DNA from: Flavobacterium sp.
GTDB taxonomy: Bacteria; Bacteroidota; Bacteroidia; Flavobacteriales; Flavobacteriaceae
DNA length: 58,271 nt
Assembly: GCA_020403245.1 (NCBI GenBank)
Contig: JADBYA010000025.1
Location: 1-58,271 of the forward strand
Direction of reading: 5' to 3'
Made by a program: the position numbers and the translations under genes. Under the pieces are notes generated by a model. That model was not told where the DNA came from. It saw only the letters and a program-made list of their open reading frames with translations, and searched no databases. This document shows positions 47,868 through 56,156 of this stretch, piece after piece. Within the stretch, counting starts at the first letter, position 1, and the number at the start of each line of letters is the position of its first letter.

Positions 47868-48401
47868 TTAATTTTTTATATTTATAATATAATTCTTAAT
47901 ATTTTTTATCCAAATATCTCTATCGTTTTCACCAACATAAAATTTTAACTCTTCATTTTTTGTTTTAATAATAAAAATATTGTGAATGAAGCCTAAGGTA
48001 TTTTTTGGTTCTATAGTGGTAATTTCATTCAATGGAATTTCAACGAATACTTTTTTTGAATTCAGTTTGTTTGGTTTAAAAGCTATTCTTTTGTTGGTAA
48101 GTATAAGTTTGCCTCCAGCTGAAAATGATTTGCTCTTTAATGTTGACCAACTTTCATATACAAGATTTTCATCTTTTTTTATACTTATAATGTTTTTTTT
48201 AAGAATTCTTTTAGTTAGGATTTCAACAATTATAGGAAAAAGAATACCCATGAAAAGTCCAAAAAAAGTGGCATGAAAAATAAATAACTTTATATTGAAC
48301 TTTTCACCCATAAAATATCCAATGACAGCCATGAAAACAGCAAAAAATAATCCTTGCAAGACTGTTTGAATAATCATCAATTTTAAATTCAACTTTACCA
48401 T
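47868..48401 (-). CDS. Membrane-anchored GRAM/PH-like domain protein
   Basis: A 177-residue protein. Two hydrophobic helices (about 10-28 and 40-60) are followed by a GRAM- or bacterial PH-like domain (about 80-170): GGKLILTNKRIAFKPNK, VEIPLNEITTIE, and the final ELKFYVGENDRDIWIKNIKN helix that caps such folds. The domain would face the cytoplasm and may bind lipid or protein. Not recognised beyond that. It lies between an AraC regulator upstream and the beta-barrel gene downstream. Confidence 0.72.
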   Translation of the reverse strand: MVKLNLKLMIIQTVLQGLFFAVFMAVIGYFMGEKFNIKLFIFHATFFGLFMGILFPIIVEILTKRILKKNIISIKKDENLVYESWSTLKSKSFSAGGKLILTNKRIAFKPNKLNSKKVFVEIPLNEITTIEPKNTLGFIHNIFIIKTKNEELKFYVGENDRDIWIKNIKNYIINIKN

Positions 48402-48477
48402 GATTTACAGATTTATTTACAATGCAATATTAAAGCTAAGTACAATCTTAAAATTGTAAAATTGAGACAGTCAAAAA

Positions 48478-49338
48478 TTAATCTTCAAAATACCAATAAG
48501 TATCTTCCAATCCGAGATGTTGAATTTTTGTCAAAAGTGAATTGGGTGTTTCTTTAGTAATTGATTTAAAATGTTTTATGAAATGTGCTTGGTCATAATA
48601 CATACTAAAAAGTGCCACTTCGGTAAGGTTTACTGTGTCTTTATTTTCTTGAAAATAATTGAAAGCTTGTCTAAACATCACCATTTTTCTATATTCTTCA
48701 ACTGACATAGAAGTATGTTTGTTAAAAAGTCGTAGCAATGATTTTCTGTTTATGTTAAGCTTCTCCGATAGTTCTGAAACTTTAATTCCGCCATTAGAAA
48801 CGATAATTTCACTAATGGCTTTTTTCAGAATTGGTTCATCAAAAGGTTGGATTTTTTTTTCAAAAAAAGCATCAAGAAGTTCTACTTTTTTATTTGTTTC
48901 ATTTTCTAAAAACACTTGATTCAACACAAGATTAAATTCTTCGCCAAAATGCGGAAAGACATTTATTTCATACGGAAATACATCTTGTATTGATTTTTTT
49001 ATAAAATGATTTATTCCCAATGGATTAAATACAATTCCGATTTTATCAAAAACACCTTCAATACTTACTTTTATGTCTTTATTTTTATTGATGCAATAAA
49101 GAGGTTGAATGTTAAATAGGCTTGAAGGTTTAACTACTGATTTACTGTCAGATAAAAGAACTTCTGAATTTTTGTAAACCGTTAGCGCATGTTTATAGTT
49201 TGGATAAAACAGAATTTTTTTTTGGTAGTTTTCGTCAAATGATTTGTGGAAATAATAGTAGGAAATATGTCTGCTAATTTTTTCAGAAGCAGGTTTAGCT
49301 GTTATAAAATTATCTTCTTGATGAATGTTTTCTTTCAC
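48478..49338 (-). CDS. AraC-family transcriptional regulator, GTG start
   Basis: A 286-residue regulator. The N-terminal 170 residues form a beta-rich sensor domain of the DUF6597-like type (KISRHISYYYFHKSF, LFNIQPLYC). The C-terminal AraC domain has two helix-turn-helix motifs: GGIKVSELSEKLNINRKSLLRLFNKHTSMSVEEY, then VNLTEVALFSMYYDQAHFIKHFKSITKETP. Start codon is GTG at 49336-49338. Its target may be the two genes downstream on the same strand (GRAM-like and beta-barrel), but the 76-base gap gives no direct sign of binding sites. Confidence 0.88.
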   Translation of the reverse strand: MKENIHQEDNFITAKPASEKISRHISYYYFHKSFDENYQKKILFYPNYKHALTVYKNSEVLLSDSKSVVKPSSLFNIQPLYCINKNKDIKVSIEGVFDKIGIVFNPLGINHFIKKSIQDVFPYEINVFPHFGEEFNLVLNQVFLENETNKKVELLDAFFEKKIQPFDEPILKKAISEIIVSNGGIKVSELSEKLNINRKSLLRLFNKHTSMSVEEYRKMVMFRQAFNYFQENKDTVNLTEVALFSMYYDQAHFIKHFKSITKETPNSLLTKIQHLGLEDTYWYFED

Positions 49339-49399
49339 AATAATTTAAAAATAAAGTTGGAAATAAAATAAAAATCCAACTTCATTAATTTGGTTGTTT

Positions 49400-50290
49400 T
49401 TACTTTAAAAATTGTTTTGAAACTTTTTCCGCTTTTTTACTTTCGGAATAATCGTAAAAACCTTCTCCCGATTTTACACCCAATTTTCCAGCCATAACCA
49501 TATTGACTAACAATGGGCAAGGCGCATATTTTGGATTTTTGAAACCGTCGTACATTACATTTAAAATAGAAAGACAAACGTCCAATCCAATAAAATCAGC
49601 CAATTGCAATGGTCCCATTGGATGCGCCATTCCGAGTTTCATTACGGTATCAATTTCTTGAACGCCAGCAACGCCGTTGTATAAGGTTTCAATACTTTCG
49701 TTGATCATTGGCATTAAAATTCTGTTGGCTACAAATCCCGGATAGTCGTTTACTTCCGTTGGTATTTTTCCTAATTTTACCGATAAATCCATGATGATTT
49801 TAGTCACTTCATCCGAAGTATTGTAACCACGAATAATTTCTACTAATTTCATAATCGGCACCGGATTCATAAAATGCATTCCGATTACTCTTTCTGGATG
49901 AACTACTTGCGCTGCAATTTGAGTAATTGAAATGGATGAAGTATTGGTTGCCAAAATCACATTATGGTTGCAAACTTCGCTTAATTGTTTGAAGATATTT
50001 AGTTTCAATGTTACATTTTCTGTGGCAGCTTCTACCACTAAATCACATCCAACAACACCATCTTTGATGTCGGTGTATGTGATTATATTTCCAATTGTTT
50101 TGTGTTTATCTGCTTCGGTGATTGTTCCTTTAGTAACCATTCTATCAAGGTTTGCCGCAATAGTAGCCATTCCTTTTTCTAACGATTTCTCAGAAACATC
50201 GATTAATTTTACGGTAAAACCGCTTTGGGCAAAAGTATGCGCAATTCCGTTGCCCATTGTTCCTGCACCTATTACAGCTATTGTTTTCAT
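49400..50290 (-). CDS. 3-hydroxybutyryl-CoA dehydrogenase
   Basis: A 296-residue NAD(P)-dependent enzyme that interconverts 3-hydroxybutyryl-CoA and acetoacetyl-CoA, in beta-oxidation, phenylacetate or polyester metabolism. The dinucleotide motif is VIGAGTMGNGIAHTFA (5-20). GMHFMNPVPIMKLVE carries the catalytic His with downstream Glu, then PGFVANRILMPMINE, GMAHPMGPLQLADFIGLD and GVKSGEGFYDYS. Complete. Either hbd or paaH could be its name. It is followed closely by nothing on its strand; the DUF1016 gene ends 10 bases upstream. Confidence 0.93.
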   Translation of the reverse strand: MKTIAVIGAGTMGNGIAHTFAQSGFTVKLIDVSEKSLEKGMATIAANLDRMVTKGTITEADKHKTIGNIITYTDIKDGVVGCDLVVEAATENVTLKLNIFKQLSEVCNHNVILATNTSSISITQIAAQVVHPERVIGMHFMNPVPIMKLVEIIRGYNTSDEVTKIIMDLSVKLGKIPTEVNDYPGFVANRILMPMINESIETLYNGVAGVQEIDTVMKLGMAHPMGPLQLADFIGLDVCLSILNVMYDGFKNPKYAPCPLLVNMVMAGKLGVKSGEGFYDYSESKKAEKVSKQFLK

Positions 50291-50299
50291 TATGTATTT

Positions 50300-51304
50300 T
50301 TAGTTTGTATGTTTTAAAATTTCTATTTCTCGTCTAATTTCTTTCAGTAATTGTTCTTCGGTTGGAAGATATAATTGGTATTGACTCGCTAAAATGGAAT
50401 TGTTATTTTCTGGTAATGAATATTTTACAACAGCATCGTTTTTATTGGCACAAAGTAAAATTCCTATGGTTGGTTTTTCGTGAGCTACTTTTTCAACTCG
50501 ATCATAATAGTTGACATACATTTGAAGTTGTCCTAAATCTTCGTGTGTCAATTTATGTGTTTTAATTTCAAATAAGACAAAACATTGCAATAATCTATTA
50601 TAGAAAACCAAATCTATATAAAACTCATCACCGTCTAAATGAATTCGTTTTTGACGTGCTACAAATGAAAAACCATTTCCAAGTTCTAAAAGAAAATCAT
50701 GAAGGTTGGTAATTATGGCTTGTTCAAAATCTTTTTCATAATAAGCACTTTCACGTTTTAGATTCAAAAATTCTAAAACTAATGGATCTTTGATGATTTC
50801 ATTTGGATTAGTCGGAATAACTTCATTTCGAGCAACTGCCAAGACACTTTCTTTGTCATTACTCAACAATAATCGTTCAAATAATTGACTATTTACTTGT
50901 CGTTCCATTTGACGAACCGACCAATTATTTTTTACCGTTTCTGCAATATAATATTCTCTTTTGTCTTCATTATCAATACTTAAAAGTAATTTATAATGAG
51001 TCCAACTCAATTGCGTCCGCAGTGAGGACGCAATTGGAAAAGTTCTATAAAATTGTCTGTAACGTTCTAATTGTCTTACAGAAAATCCGCTTCCATATTC
51101 AGGTTGCAGTTGTTCGGATAAATACTTTATTAAAAAATTACCATAATCTGCTCTGTCTTTTCCTTGCTGTTCTTCGTTAAAAATTCGCTCGCCAATATGC
51201 CAATACATAATCGTTCTATGATGGTCAACACTTCGAATAGCGGTTTGCTTAGCATTAGCTATTAAAGTTTTTATTTCATATATTAAATTTTGGGAAAGGT
51301 TCAT
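50300..51304 (-). CDS. DUF1016 PDDEXK nuclease-domain protein (YhcG-like)
   Basis: A 334-residue protein with an N-terminal DUF1016 domain (about 1-150: HHRTIMYWHIGERI, YGSGFSVRQLERYRQFY, RTQLSWTHYKLLLSI) and a C-terminal PDDEXK nuclease core (about 165-330). The core residues are in DEFYIDLVFYNRLL and VLFEIKTHKLTHEDLGQLQMYV (Asp, then Glu-x-Lys). These proteins occur near restriction and mobile loci but often stand alone, as here between a 3-hydroxyacyl-CoA dehydrogenase and an oxidoreductase. Role unproven. An 11-bp palindrome lies within the gene. Confidence 0.9.
   Translation of the reverse strand: MNLSQNLIYEIKTLIANAKQTAIRSVDHHRTIMYWHIGERIFNEEQQGKDRADYGNFLIKYLSEQLQPEYGSGFSVRQLERYRQFYRTFPIASSLRTQLSWTHYKLLLSIDNEDKREYYIAETVKNNWSVRQMERQVNSQLFERLLLSNDKESVLAVARNEVIPTNPNEIIKDPLVLEFLNLKRESAYYEKDFEQAIITNLHDFLLELGNGFSFVARQKRIHLDGDEFYIDLVFYNRLLQCFVLFEIKTHKLTHEDLGQLQMYVNYYDRVEKVAHEKPTIGILLCANKNDAVVKYSLPENNNSILASQYQLYLPTEEQLLKEIRREIEILKHTN
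51008..51036. repeat. 11-bp palindrome inside the DUF1016 gene
   Basis: CAATTGCGTCC (51008-51018) and GGACGCAATTG (51026-51036) are perfectly complementary over a 7-base loop. It encodes SSLRTQ within the conserved LRTQLSWTHY region, so it may be a coincidence of codon choice or a third kind of in-frame palindrome. Confidence 0.7.
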
Positions 51305-51372
51305 TTACTAATTTTAAAAGTTTCAGTTTTCAGGTTTACACAAAACCATAAAACTTTAAACTTGAAACAAAA

Positions 51373-52341
51373 TTATTTTTCATTCATACTATCAATAATC
51401 ATATATGCTACTCTCAAAGCTTCGGTTCCATCTTCTAAAGTTACAATTGGAGTTGTATTGTTATTGATGGCATCAGCAAAAGTTTCCAATTCATCAAGGA
51501 TAGCATTGTTGTGACTTACTTCTGGATTATTGAAATAGATTTGCTTCTTTTCGCCTTCGGCATTTTGCAGAATCATGTCAAAATCACCTGGAACTTCAGG
51601 AGCTTCTTTCATTTTTACTACTTCGCATATTTTGTCTAAATAATCAACTGAAATGTAAGCGTCTTTTTGAAAAAATCGTGATTTACGCATGTTTTTCATG
51701 GAAATTCTACTCGAAGTTATGTTCGCAACGCAGCCATTTTCAAATTCAATACGTGCATTAGCAATATCTGGCGATTGGCTCAAAACCGAAACGCCACTGG
51801 CATGAACCGCTTTGACTTTTGATTTTACCACACTCAAAATAGCATCAATATCATGAATCATCAAATCTAAAACAACAGGAACATCAGTGCCACGAGGATT
51901 AAATTCTGCTAAACGATGCGTTTCAATAAACATTGGGTTTTCAATTTGATCTTTTACAGCAATAAAGGCAGGATTGAAACGTTCTACGTGACCAACTTGT
52001 CCTTTTACGTTGTATTCTTTGGCTAAAGCAATAATTTCTTCAGCTTCGGCAACAGTTGTAGAAATAGGTTTTTCAATAAAAACATGTTTGCCACTTTTGA
52101 TGGAAACTTTAGCACATTTGTAATGCGAAAGGGTAGGAGTAACGATATCGATAACATCAACGGCATGAATTAATTTAGCAATAGTATCAAATTGTTTATA
52201 GCCAAATTCCGCAGCAATTTTAGCTCCGTTATCGTAATTTTCATCATAAAAACCAACTAATTCATATTTATCTGATTGATTTAATAATCGTAAATGTATT
52301 TTTCCGAGATGCCCAGCACCTAAAACGCCAACTTTAAGCAT
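51373..52341 (-). CDS. Gfo/Idh/MocA-family oxidoreductase
   Basis: A 322-residue NAD(P)-dependent oxidoreductase of the glucose-fructose/inositol dehydrogenase family. Rossmann motif VGVLGAGHLGKIHLRLL at the N-terminus, DIVTPTLSHY, the EKPIS motif (cofactor and catalytic Lys) near residue 85, VGHVERFNPAF and DLMIHDIDAIL in the catalytic alpha/beta domain. I start it at the ATG at 52339-52341, since the upstream in-frame codons are not conserved. The substrate is probably a sugar or sugar nucleotide but cannot be named. Confidence 0.9.
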   Translation of the reverse strand: MLKVGVLGAGHLGKIHLRLLNQSDKYELVGFYDENYDNGAKIAAEFGYKQFDTIAKLIHAVDVIDIVTPTLSHYKCAKVSIKSGKHVFIEKPISTTVAEAEEIIALAKEYNVKGQVGHVERFNPAFIAVKDQIENPMFIETHRLAEFNPRGTDVPVVLDLMIHDIDAILSVVKSKVKAVHASGVSVLSQSPDIANARIEFENGCVANITSSRISMKNMRKSRFFQKDAYISVDYLDKICEVVKMKEAPEVPGDFDMILQNAEGEKKQIYFNNPEVSHNNAILDELETFADAINNNTTPIVTLEDGTEALRVAYMIIDSMNEK

Positions 52342-52380
52342 AAAAATAAATTTTATCAAAAATAGCAAATTCAAACTGCA

Positions 52381-52489
52381 ATTACCAAATAGGGTATACC
52401 AATTTTACATAAATTCCAAATCTTAAAATTCCAAATTCCAATTAAGTATCAAATTTTAAAATTCAAAATAAAGTTTTGTATTTGGTAAT
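52381..52489. repeat. Intergenic element with 11-bp inverted ends and AAATTCCAA words
   Basis: ATTACCAAATA (52381-52391) and TATTTGGTAAT (52479-52489) are perfect inverted ends. The inside holds repeated AAATTCCAA words (52411-52420 and 52426-52443). It lies in the 263-base gap between the divergent oxidoreductase and pcm genes. The rest of that gap is AT-rich with no recognisable gene. Confidence 0.6.
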
Positions 52490-52604
52490 CGAGTTTTTTT
52501 TGTTTGTATATTATTTGAAATTTGGCATTTGTTTTTTGAGATTTTTACTTCTAATTTTACGAAATCATAATTACGGATCTGATTATTTCGTTCCACACAA
52601 TAAC

Positions 52605-53246
52605 ATGAAAAACACAAGCAAACATCAAGGGCTTCGAAATCAATTAGCCAAGCTACTAGAGGAAAAAGGAATTAAAGATAAAAGAGTACTGGAAGCAATT
52701 AAAATTATACCAAGACATTTGTTTTTAGACTCTAGCTTCGAGGATTTTGCTTATCAAGACAAAGCTTTTCCGATTGCTGCCGGACAAACGATATCCCAAC
52801 CTTATACGGTGGCTTTTCAAACACAATTGTTAGAGGTAAAAAAAGATCATAAGATTCTTGAGATAGGTACTGGTTCGGGTTATCAAACAGCGGTTTTAGT
52901 TGCATTGGGAGCAAAGGTTTATTCGGTAGAACGACAAAATGAATTATTTAAAAAAACATCGGCTTTATTGCCAAAACTCGGTATTCGTCCAAAACATTTA
53001 TCTTTTGGTGATGGTTATAAAGGTTTACCAGATTATGCACCATTTGATAGTATTATTGTTACTGCTGGAGCGCCAATCATTCCAGAAGCTCTACTGGCTC
53101 AATTAAAAATAGGAGGGAGACTCGTTATTCCTGTTGGCGATAAAGAACAAGTAATGACCATGCTCATCCGTAAAAACGAAATACAGTTTGAAAAACATAA
53201 GGTTGGCGATTTTAAATTTGTACCTTTATTAGAAAATAAAAATTAA
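52605..53246 (+). CDS. pcm: Protein-L-isoaspartate O-methyltransferase
   Basis: Repairs age-damaged proteins by methylating isoaspartyl residues with SAM. The 213-residue product has RHLFLDSSFEDFAYQDKAFPI, GQTISQPYTVAFQTQLLE (active-site region), SAM motif I EIGTGSGYQTAVL, and the post-motifs FDSIIVTAGAP and GGRLVIPVG. The long in-frame extension upstream of 52605 is hydrophobic, unlike the family and rich in intergenic repeat words, so the ATG at 52605 is the true start. It has its own leader. Confidence 0.94.
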   Translation: MKNTSKHQGLRNQLAKLLEEKGIKDKRVLEAIKIIPRHLFLDSSFEDFAYQDKAFPIAAGQTISQPYTVAFQTQLLEVKKDHKILEIGTGSGYQTAVLVALGAKVYSVERQNELFKKTSALLPKLGIRPKHLSFGDGYKGLPDYAPFDSIIVTAGAPIIPEALLAQLKIGGRLVIPVGDKEQVMTMLIRKNEIQFEKHKVGDFKFVPLLENKN

Positions 53247-53344
53247 AATATGAAATCACCAATAACAACAAGTTTGTTGCAAACAAACACCAATGAAGAT
53301 AAGGTGATTCCATATGACCAAAAAAAAACAATAATTATCTACTT

Positions 53345-54655
53345 ATGAAAAAACTATATTTCCTTTTGTTTCCTATTATATCTTTTTCACAAGGATATAC
53401 TAGTTATTTTACAGGCAACACTACAAACATAACAACAACTCCTGAATTTGGCGTTTGTATGATGGGTGGCGCTACTGAAAATGACAATGCAATGACTTGG
53501 CTATTGCAAAAAGCAAATGGTGGCGATATTGTCGTTTTGCGTTCTACTGGGAGTAATGGCTATAATAATTATTTGTATTCTGGATTAGGGGTTACTGTTA
53601 ATTCCGTTGAAACATTGGTTATCACATCTGTAGAAGGAGCTACCAATCCTTATGTTTTGAACAAAGTTGCCAATGCCGAAATGATTTGGTTTGCTGGTGG
53701 AGATCAATGGAACTATGTTTCTTACTTTAAAAATAATGCACTTGAGGATTTAATTAATTATCATGTGAATGTAAAAGGTGCTCCAATTGGTGGGACGAGT
53801 GCTGGCATGGCTATTTTAGGTGGACGTTATTTTTCTGCTCAAAATGGAAGTGTAACTTCAGCTCAAGCAATGTCAAATCCTTATGCTACCAATGTTACTC
53901 TCGGTGGATATTCAGGAAATACCTTGCCTACTACCGATTTTTTGAATATTCCATTTTTAACAAATGTAATAACGGATACGCATTATGACAATCCCGATAG
54001 AAGAGGACGACATGCTACTTTCATGGCTCGATTTAGGCAAGATTATGCAACAGAAATTTATGGAATAGCGTGCAATGAATATGTAGCAGTTTGTATAGGA
54101 ACTGATGGAAGAGCACGTGTTTATGGAGATTATCCCAATTACCAGGAATTTGCTTATTTCATCCAGCCGAATTGTTTTTGGGGTGTTCCTAGTCCATATT
54201 GTGTAATTGGACAACCTTTAACATGGAATTCAATAATGGTTTATAAAGTCCCTGGCACTATGAATGGAGATAATTATTTTGATGTTTCCCCAATTGGGTG
54301 GGGATATTCACCATCACCACAGATTTCAGGCGGCAGCTGGGAAACCTGGAATATTAACAATGGTGTACTAAATGTAGTTTCAGGAGGTGCTCCATCTCCA
54401 ATCTGCTTGTTGGCTGTAGGTGAAAATGAAATTAATAAATTTAGTGCATCACCAAATCCTTTTACAAACTCTATTTATTTAGAAAATGCCGAAAATGCTA
54501 CCGTAGAAATCTATGATAGTTTAGGTAAAAAAGTTTTTTTTGTTATGGATCATACTTCTAATGCAATCGATACTTCTCTATTCTCTGGCGGATTGTACTT
54601 TGTAAAAATTCAAAAAGAAGGAAAAATAGAAACCAAAAAAATGATTAAGAAATAA
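53345..54655 (+). CDS. Secreted cyanophycinase-like (S51) peptidase with T9SS sorting domain
   Basis: A 436-residue protein. Signal peptide MKKLYFLLFPIISFSQ. The catalytic domain (about 20-310) resembles peptidase S51/cyanophycinase: EFGVCMMGGATENDNAM, IVVLRSTGSNGYNN, MIWFAGGDQWNYVSYF, and the nucleophile elbow GGTSAGMAILGG with the active serine, then the TDTHYDNPDRRGRHATFMAR segment. The last 75 residues form a T9SS type A sorting domain (FSASPNPFTNSIYLENAENA to GGLYFVKIQKEGKIETKKMI). Secreted through T9SS, it may degrade cyanophycin-like or aspartyl peptides outside the cell; the substrate is inferred from family only. Confidence 0.87.
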   Translation: MKKLYFLLFPIISFSQGYTSYFTGNTTNITTTPEFGVCMMGGATENDNAMTWLLQKANGGDIVVLRSTGSNGYNNYLYSGLGVTVNSVETLVITSVEGATNPYVLNKVANAEMIWFAGGDQWNYVSYFKNNALEDLINYHVNVKGAPIGGTSAGMAILGGRYFSAQNGSVTSAQAMSNPYATNVTLGGYSGNTLPTTDFLNIPFLTNVITDTHYDNPDRRGRHATFMARFRQDYATEIYGIACNEYVAVCIGTDGRARVYGDYPNYQEFAYFIQPNCFWGVPSPYCVIGQPLTWNSIMVYKVPGTMNGDNYFDVSPIGWGYSPSPQISGGSWETWNINNGVLNVVSGGAPSPICLLAVGENEINKFSASPNPFTNSIYLENAENATVEIYDSLGKKVFFVMDHTSNAIDTSLFSGGLYFVKIQKEGKIETKKMIKK

Positions 54656-54676
54656 GAAATTAGTTGCCTCTATCAT

Positions 54677-54709
54677 AAAAAAAATCCTGAATAATTTCAG
54701 GATTTTTTT
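54677..54709. terminator. Bidirectional terminator
   Basis: AAAATCCTGA (54681-54690) pairs with TCAGGATTTT (54697-54706) over a 6-base loop, with A-run and T-run extending both sides. It separates the converging S51-like peptidase and lipoprotein genes. Confidence 0.88.
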
Positions 54710-54721
54710 ATGTTTCACTTT

Positions 54722-55363
54722 TTATTTTTTTGGTTCAGGAGCCATAAAACCATCTTTTCGCATTTCTTTAGCCACTTCTATGATAATGTTATCAACAGTT
54801 TGGGATACATCAATTACGTTACTTGAACTAGTGGTTCCTGTCCAAATTAGTTTGTTGTTTTTTAATGAAAATACATTTGTTTCAACAATATAATACGTGT
54901 TTTCTTGATAATATCCAACATCATAATAATTTGGAGAATACATATCATACCAACCACCATAATAACCGCCATAAATCCCACCATAGTAACCTCCATAAAA
55001 CATACTGGTATTTGTTCCAGGAACATAACTAGTTTCTTTTTTAGTATCAACTAATCGCATAGTGATGACACCATCGTATCCTTCACTATCCAAAATACTT
55101 AATTTTTGTTTTGTTGTATAATCCAAATTAGTTTTAGTAAAAAGCATGTAAGATGGATGAAAAAGTTTGTTTTTAGAAGTGATTTGATCTTCTACCACTC
55201 TTCGAGTAGTTTCGTTTTTCAATAAAGCAACTACCATTATTTTTTTGAATTGCTCTTTAGAAGCTGTTGTCTCAGGATCTTTCCAACTGCTTACAATTGT
55301 TGTGTTTGTGCCACCACAGCTTACTAAAAGAATACCTGTCAACAATACTAAAATTTTTCTCAT
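54722..55363 (-). CDS. Lipoprotein with Gly/Tyr-rich loop, function unknown
   Basis: A 213-residue lipoprotein (signal MRKILVLLTGILLVSC, lipidated C16). The start TTIVSSWKDPE and KKIMVVALLKNETTRRVVED resemble the small DUF4136-like lipoproteins. A central 30-residue Gly/Tyr-rich stretch (from SMFYGGYYGGIYGG to GYYQENTYYI) is a surface loop of low complexity. C-terminal IIIEVAKEMRKDGFM is helical. It sits on the inner or outer membrane; no role can be assigned. Confidence 0.72.
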   Translation of the reverse strand: MRKILVLLTGILLVSCGGTNTTIVSSWKDPETTASKEQFKKIMVVALLKNETTRRVVEDQITSKNKLFHPSYMLFTKTNLDYTTKQKLSILDSEGYDGVITMRLVDTKKETSYVPGTNTSMFYGGYYGGIYGGYYGGWYDMYSPNYYDVGYYQENTYYIVETNVFSLKNNKLIWTGTTSSSNVIDVSQTVDNIIIEVAKEMRKDGFMAPEPKK

Positions 55364-55418
55364 GATTTATTTTTTAAAAGTTTAATAATATAAAAATTAA
55401 ATGGAATTTTACTAAAAA

Positions 55419-55871
55419 CTAAAAAGCTTTTTTTATACGGTCTATATCTCGCTTAACATCTTGTTCTTTAAGACTTTCACGTTTATCATAGGTCTTTTTT
55501 CCTCTGCAGAGTCCAATATCTAGTTTGGCTATTCCTTTCTCATTTGTAAAAAGTTTCAACGGAATGATGGTTAATCCTTTTGTATCGATAGCTCTTTCGA
55601 GTTTTTTCAACTCTCTTTTATTGAGCAATAGTTTGCGCTCGCTTTTGGCTTTGTGATTAAACTGATTACCATATAAGTATTCCTCAATTTGGGTATTGAC
55701 GGCAAATAATTCACCATTGTGAAACTCGCAAAATCCTTCAGTAATATTCGCTTTTCCTAAACGAATGGATTTAATCTCTGTCCCAGTTAAAACAATGCCA
55801 GCAGTATAAGTTTCGATTATTTCATAATCAAATTTGGCGCGTTTGTTCAGTATGTTTATGGTTTTTAACAT
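55419..55871 (-). CDS. smpB: SsrA-binding protein SmpB
   Basis: Trans-translation partner that delivers tmRNA to stalled ribosomes. The 150-residue protein has [35 protein letters not shown], the basic [15 protein letters not shown] and [14 protein letters not shown] motifs, and a helical basic C-terminal tail. The ATG at 55871 gives the usual [14 protein letters not shown] start. An in-frame upstream ATG at 55943 would run across the divergent VF530 start and is rejected. Promoter elements lie directly upstream. Confidence 0.95.
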   Translation of the reverse strand: MLKTINILNKRAKFDYEIIETYTAGIVLTGTEIKSIRLGKANITEGFCEFHNGELFAVNTQIEEYLYGNQFNHKAKSERKLLLNKRELKKLERAIDTKGLTIIPLKLFTNEKGIAKLDIGLCRGKKTYDKRESLKEQDVKRDIDRIKKAF

Positions 55872-55877
55872 GGAGGA

Positions 55878-55905
55878 CAAATGTAGTAACAATTGTATGA
55901 AACAA
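55878..55905 (-). promoter_or_regulatory. Candidate promoter of smpB
   Basis: On the minus strand TTG (55905-55903) and TACATTTG (55885-55878) are 17 bases apart, a full consensus match. The -7 box ends 6 bases before the smpB ATG, so the transcript would have almost no leader. It overlaps the VF530 promoter on the other strand. Confidence 0.6.
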
Positions 55906-55924
55906 CAATAGTTTTGTAACTTTG
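55893..55924 (+). promoter_or_regulatory. Candidate promoter of the VF530 gene
   Basis: TTG at 55893-55895 and TAACTTTG at 55917-55924 are 21 bases apart, matching the Bacteroidota consensus. The gene ATG is 4 bases downstream, suggesting a leaderless message. The two promoters overlap and face away from each other. Confidence 0.6.
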
Positions 55925-55928
55925 CTTC

Positions 55929-56153
55929 ATGGAAAATAAACAATCAAACAATCCACTTCACGGCATCACCCTTCAAAGAATACTCGAAATACTGATAGAC
56001 TATTATGGTTTTGACACTTTGGGTGAGTTGATAAAAATTAAATGTTTTAACGAAAATCCAAGCATCAAATCAAGTTTGACTTTTTTGAGAAAAACAGCTT
56101 GGGCACGAAAAAAGGTAGAAGCGCTTTATATCCAAACGTTACGAAAATTTTAA
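55929..56153 (+). CDS. VF530 family DNA-binding protein
   Basis: A 74-residue small helical protein of the VF530 (DUF2132) family: [57 protein letters not shown]. The family is thought to bind DNA, from a solved structure of the Vibrio member; the biological role is unknown. Divergent from smpB with overlapping promoters. The basic C-terminal [11 protein letters not shown] helix is the conserved signature. Confidence 0.85.
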   Translation: MENKQSNNPLHGITLQRILEILIDYYGFDTLGELIKIKCFNENPSIKSSLTFLRKTAWARKKVEALYIQTLRKF

Positions 56154-56156
56154 TAA

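Noticed and set aside
50300..51304. Part of a restriction-modification or defence island
   Set aside because: No methyltransferase, specificity subunit or other defence gene is nearby; the DUF1016 gene stands alone among metabolic genes.
52476..52604. In-frame N-terminal extension of pcm
   Set aside because: The extension is hydrophobic, contains intergenic repeat words and is absent from the family; the ATG at 52605 gives the normal start.
53250..53348. A 32-codon open frame (MKSPITTSLLQTNTNEDKV...) ending on the start of the S51-like peptidase gene
   Set aside because: It lies in a short leader with AT-rich codons, resembles nothing known and has no separate signal for translation; too short to support as a gene.
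55872..55943. Longer SmpB start at 55943
   Set aside because: It would cross the divergent VF530 start and both promoters, and adds residues not found in SmpB.
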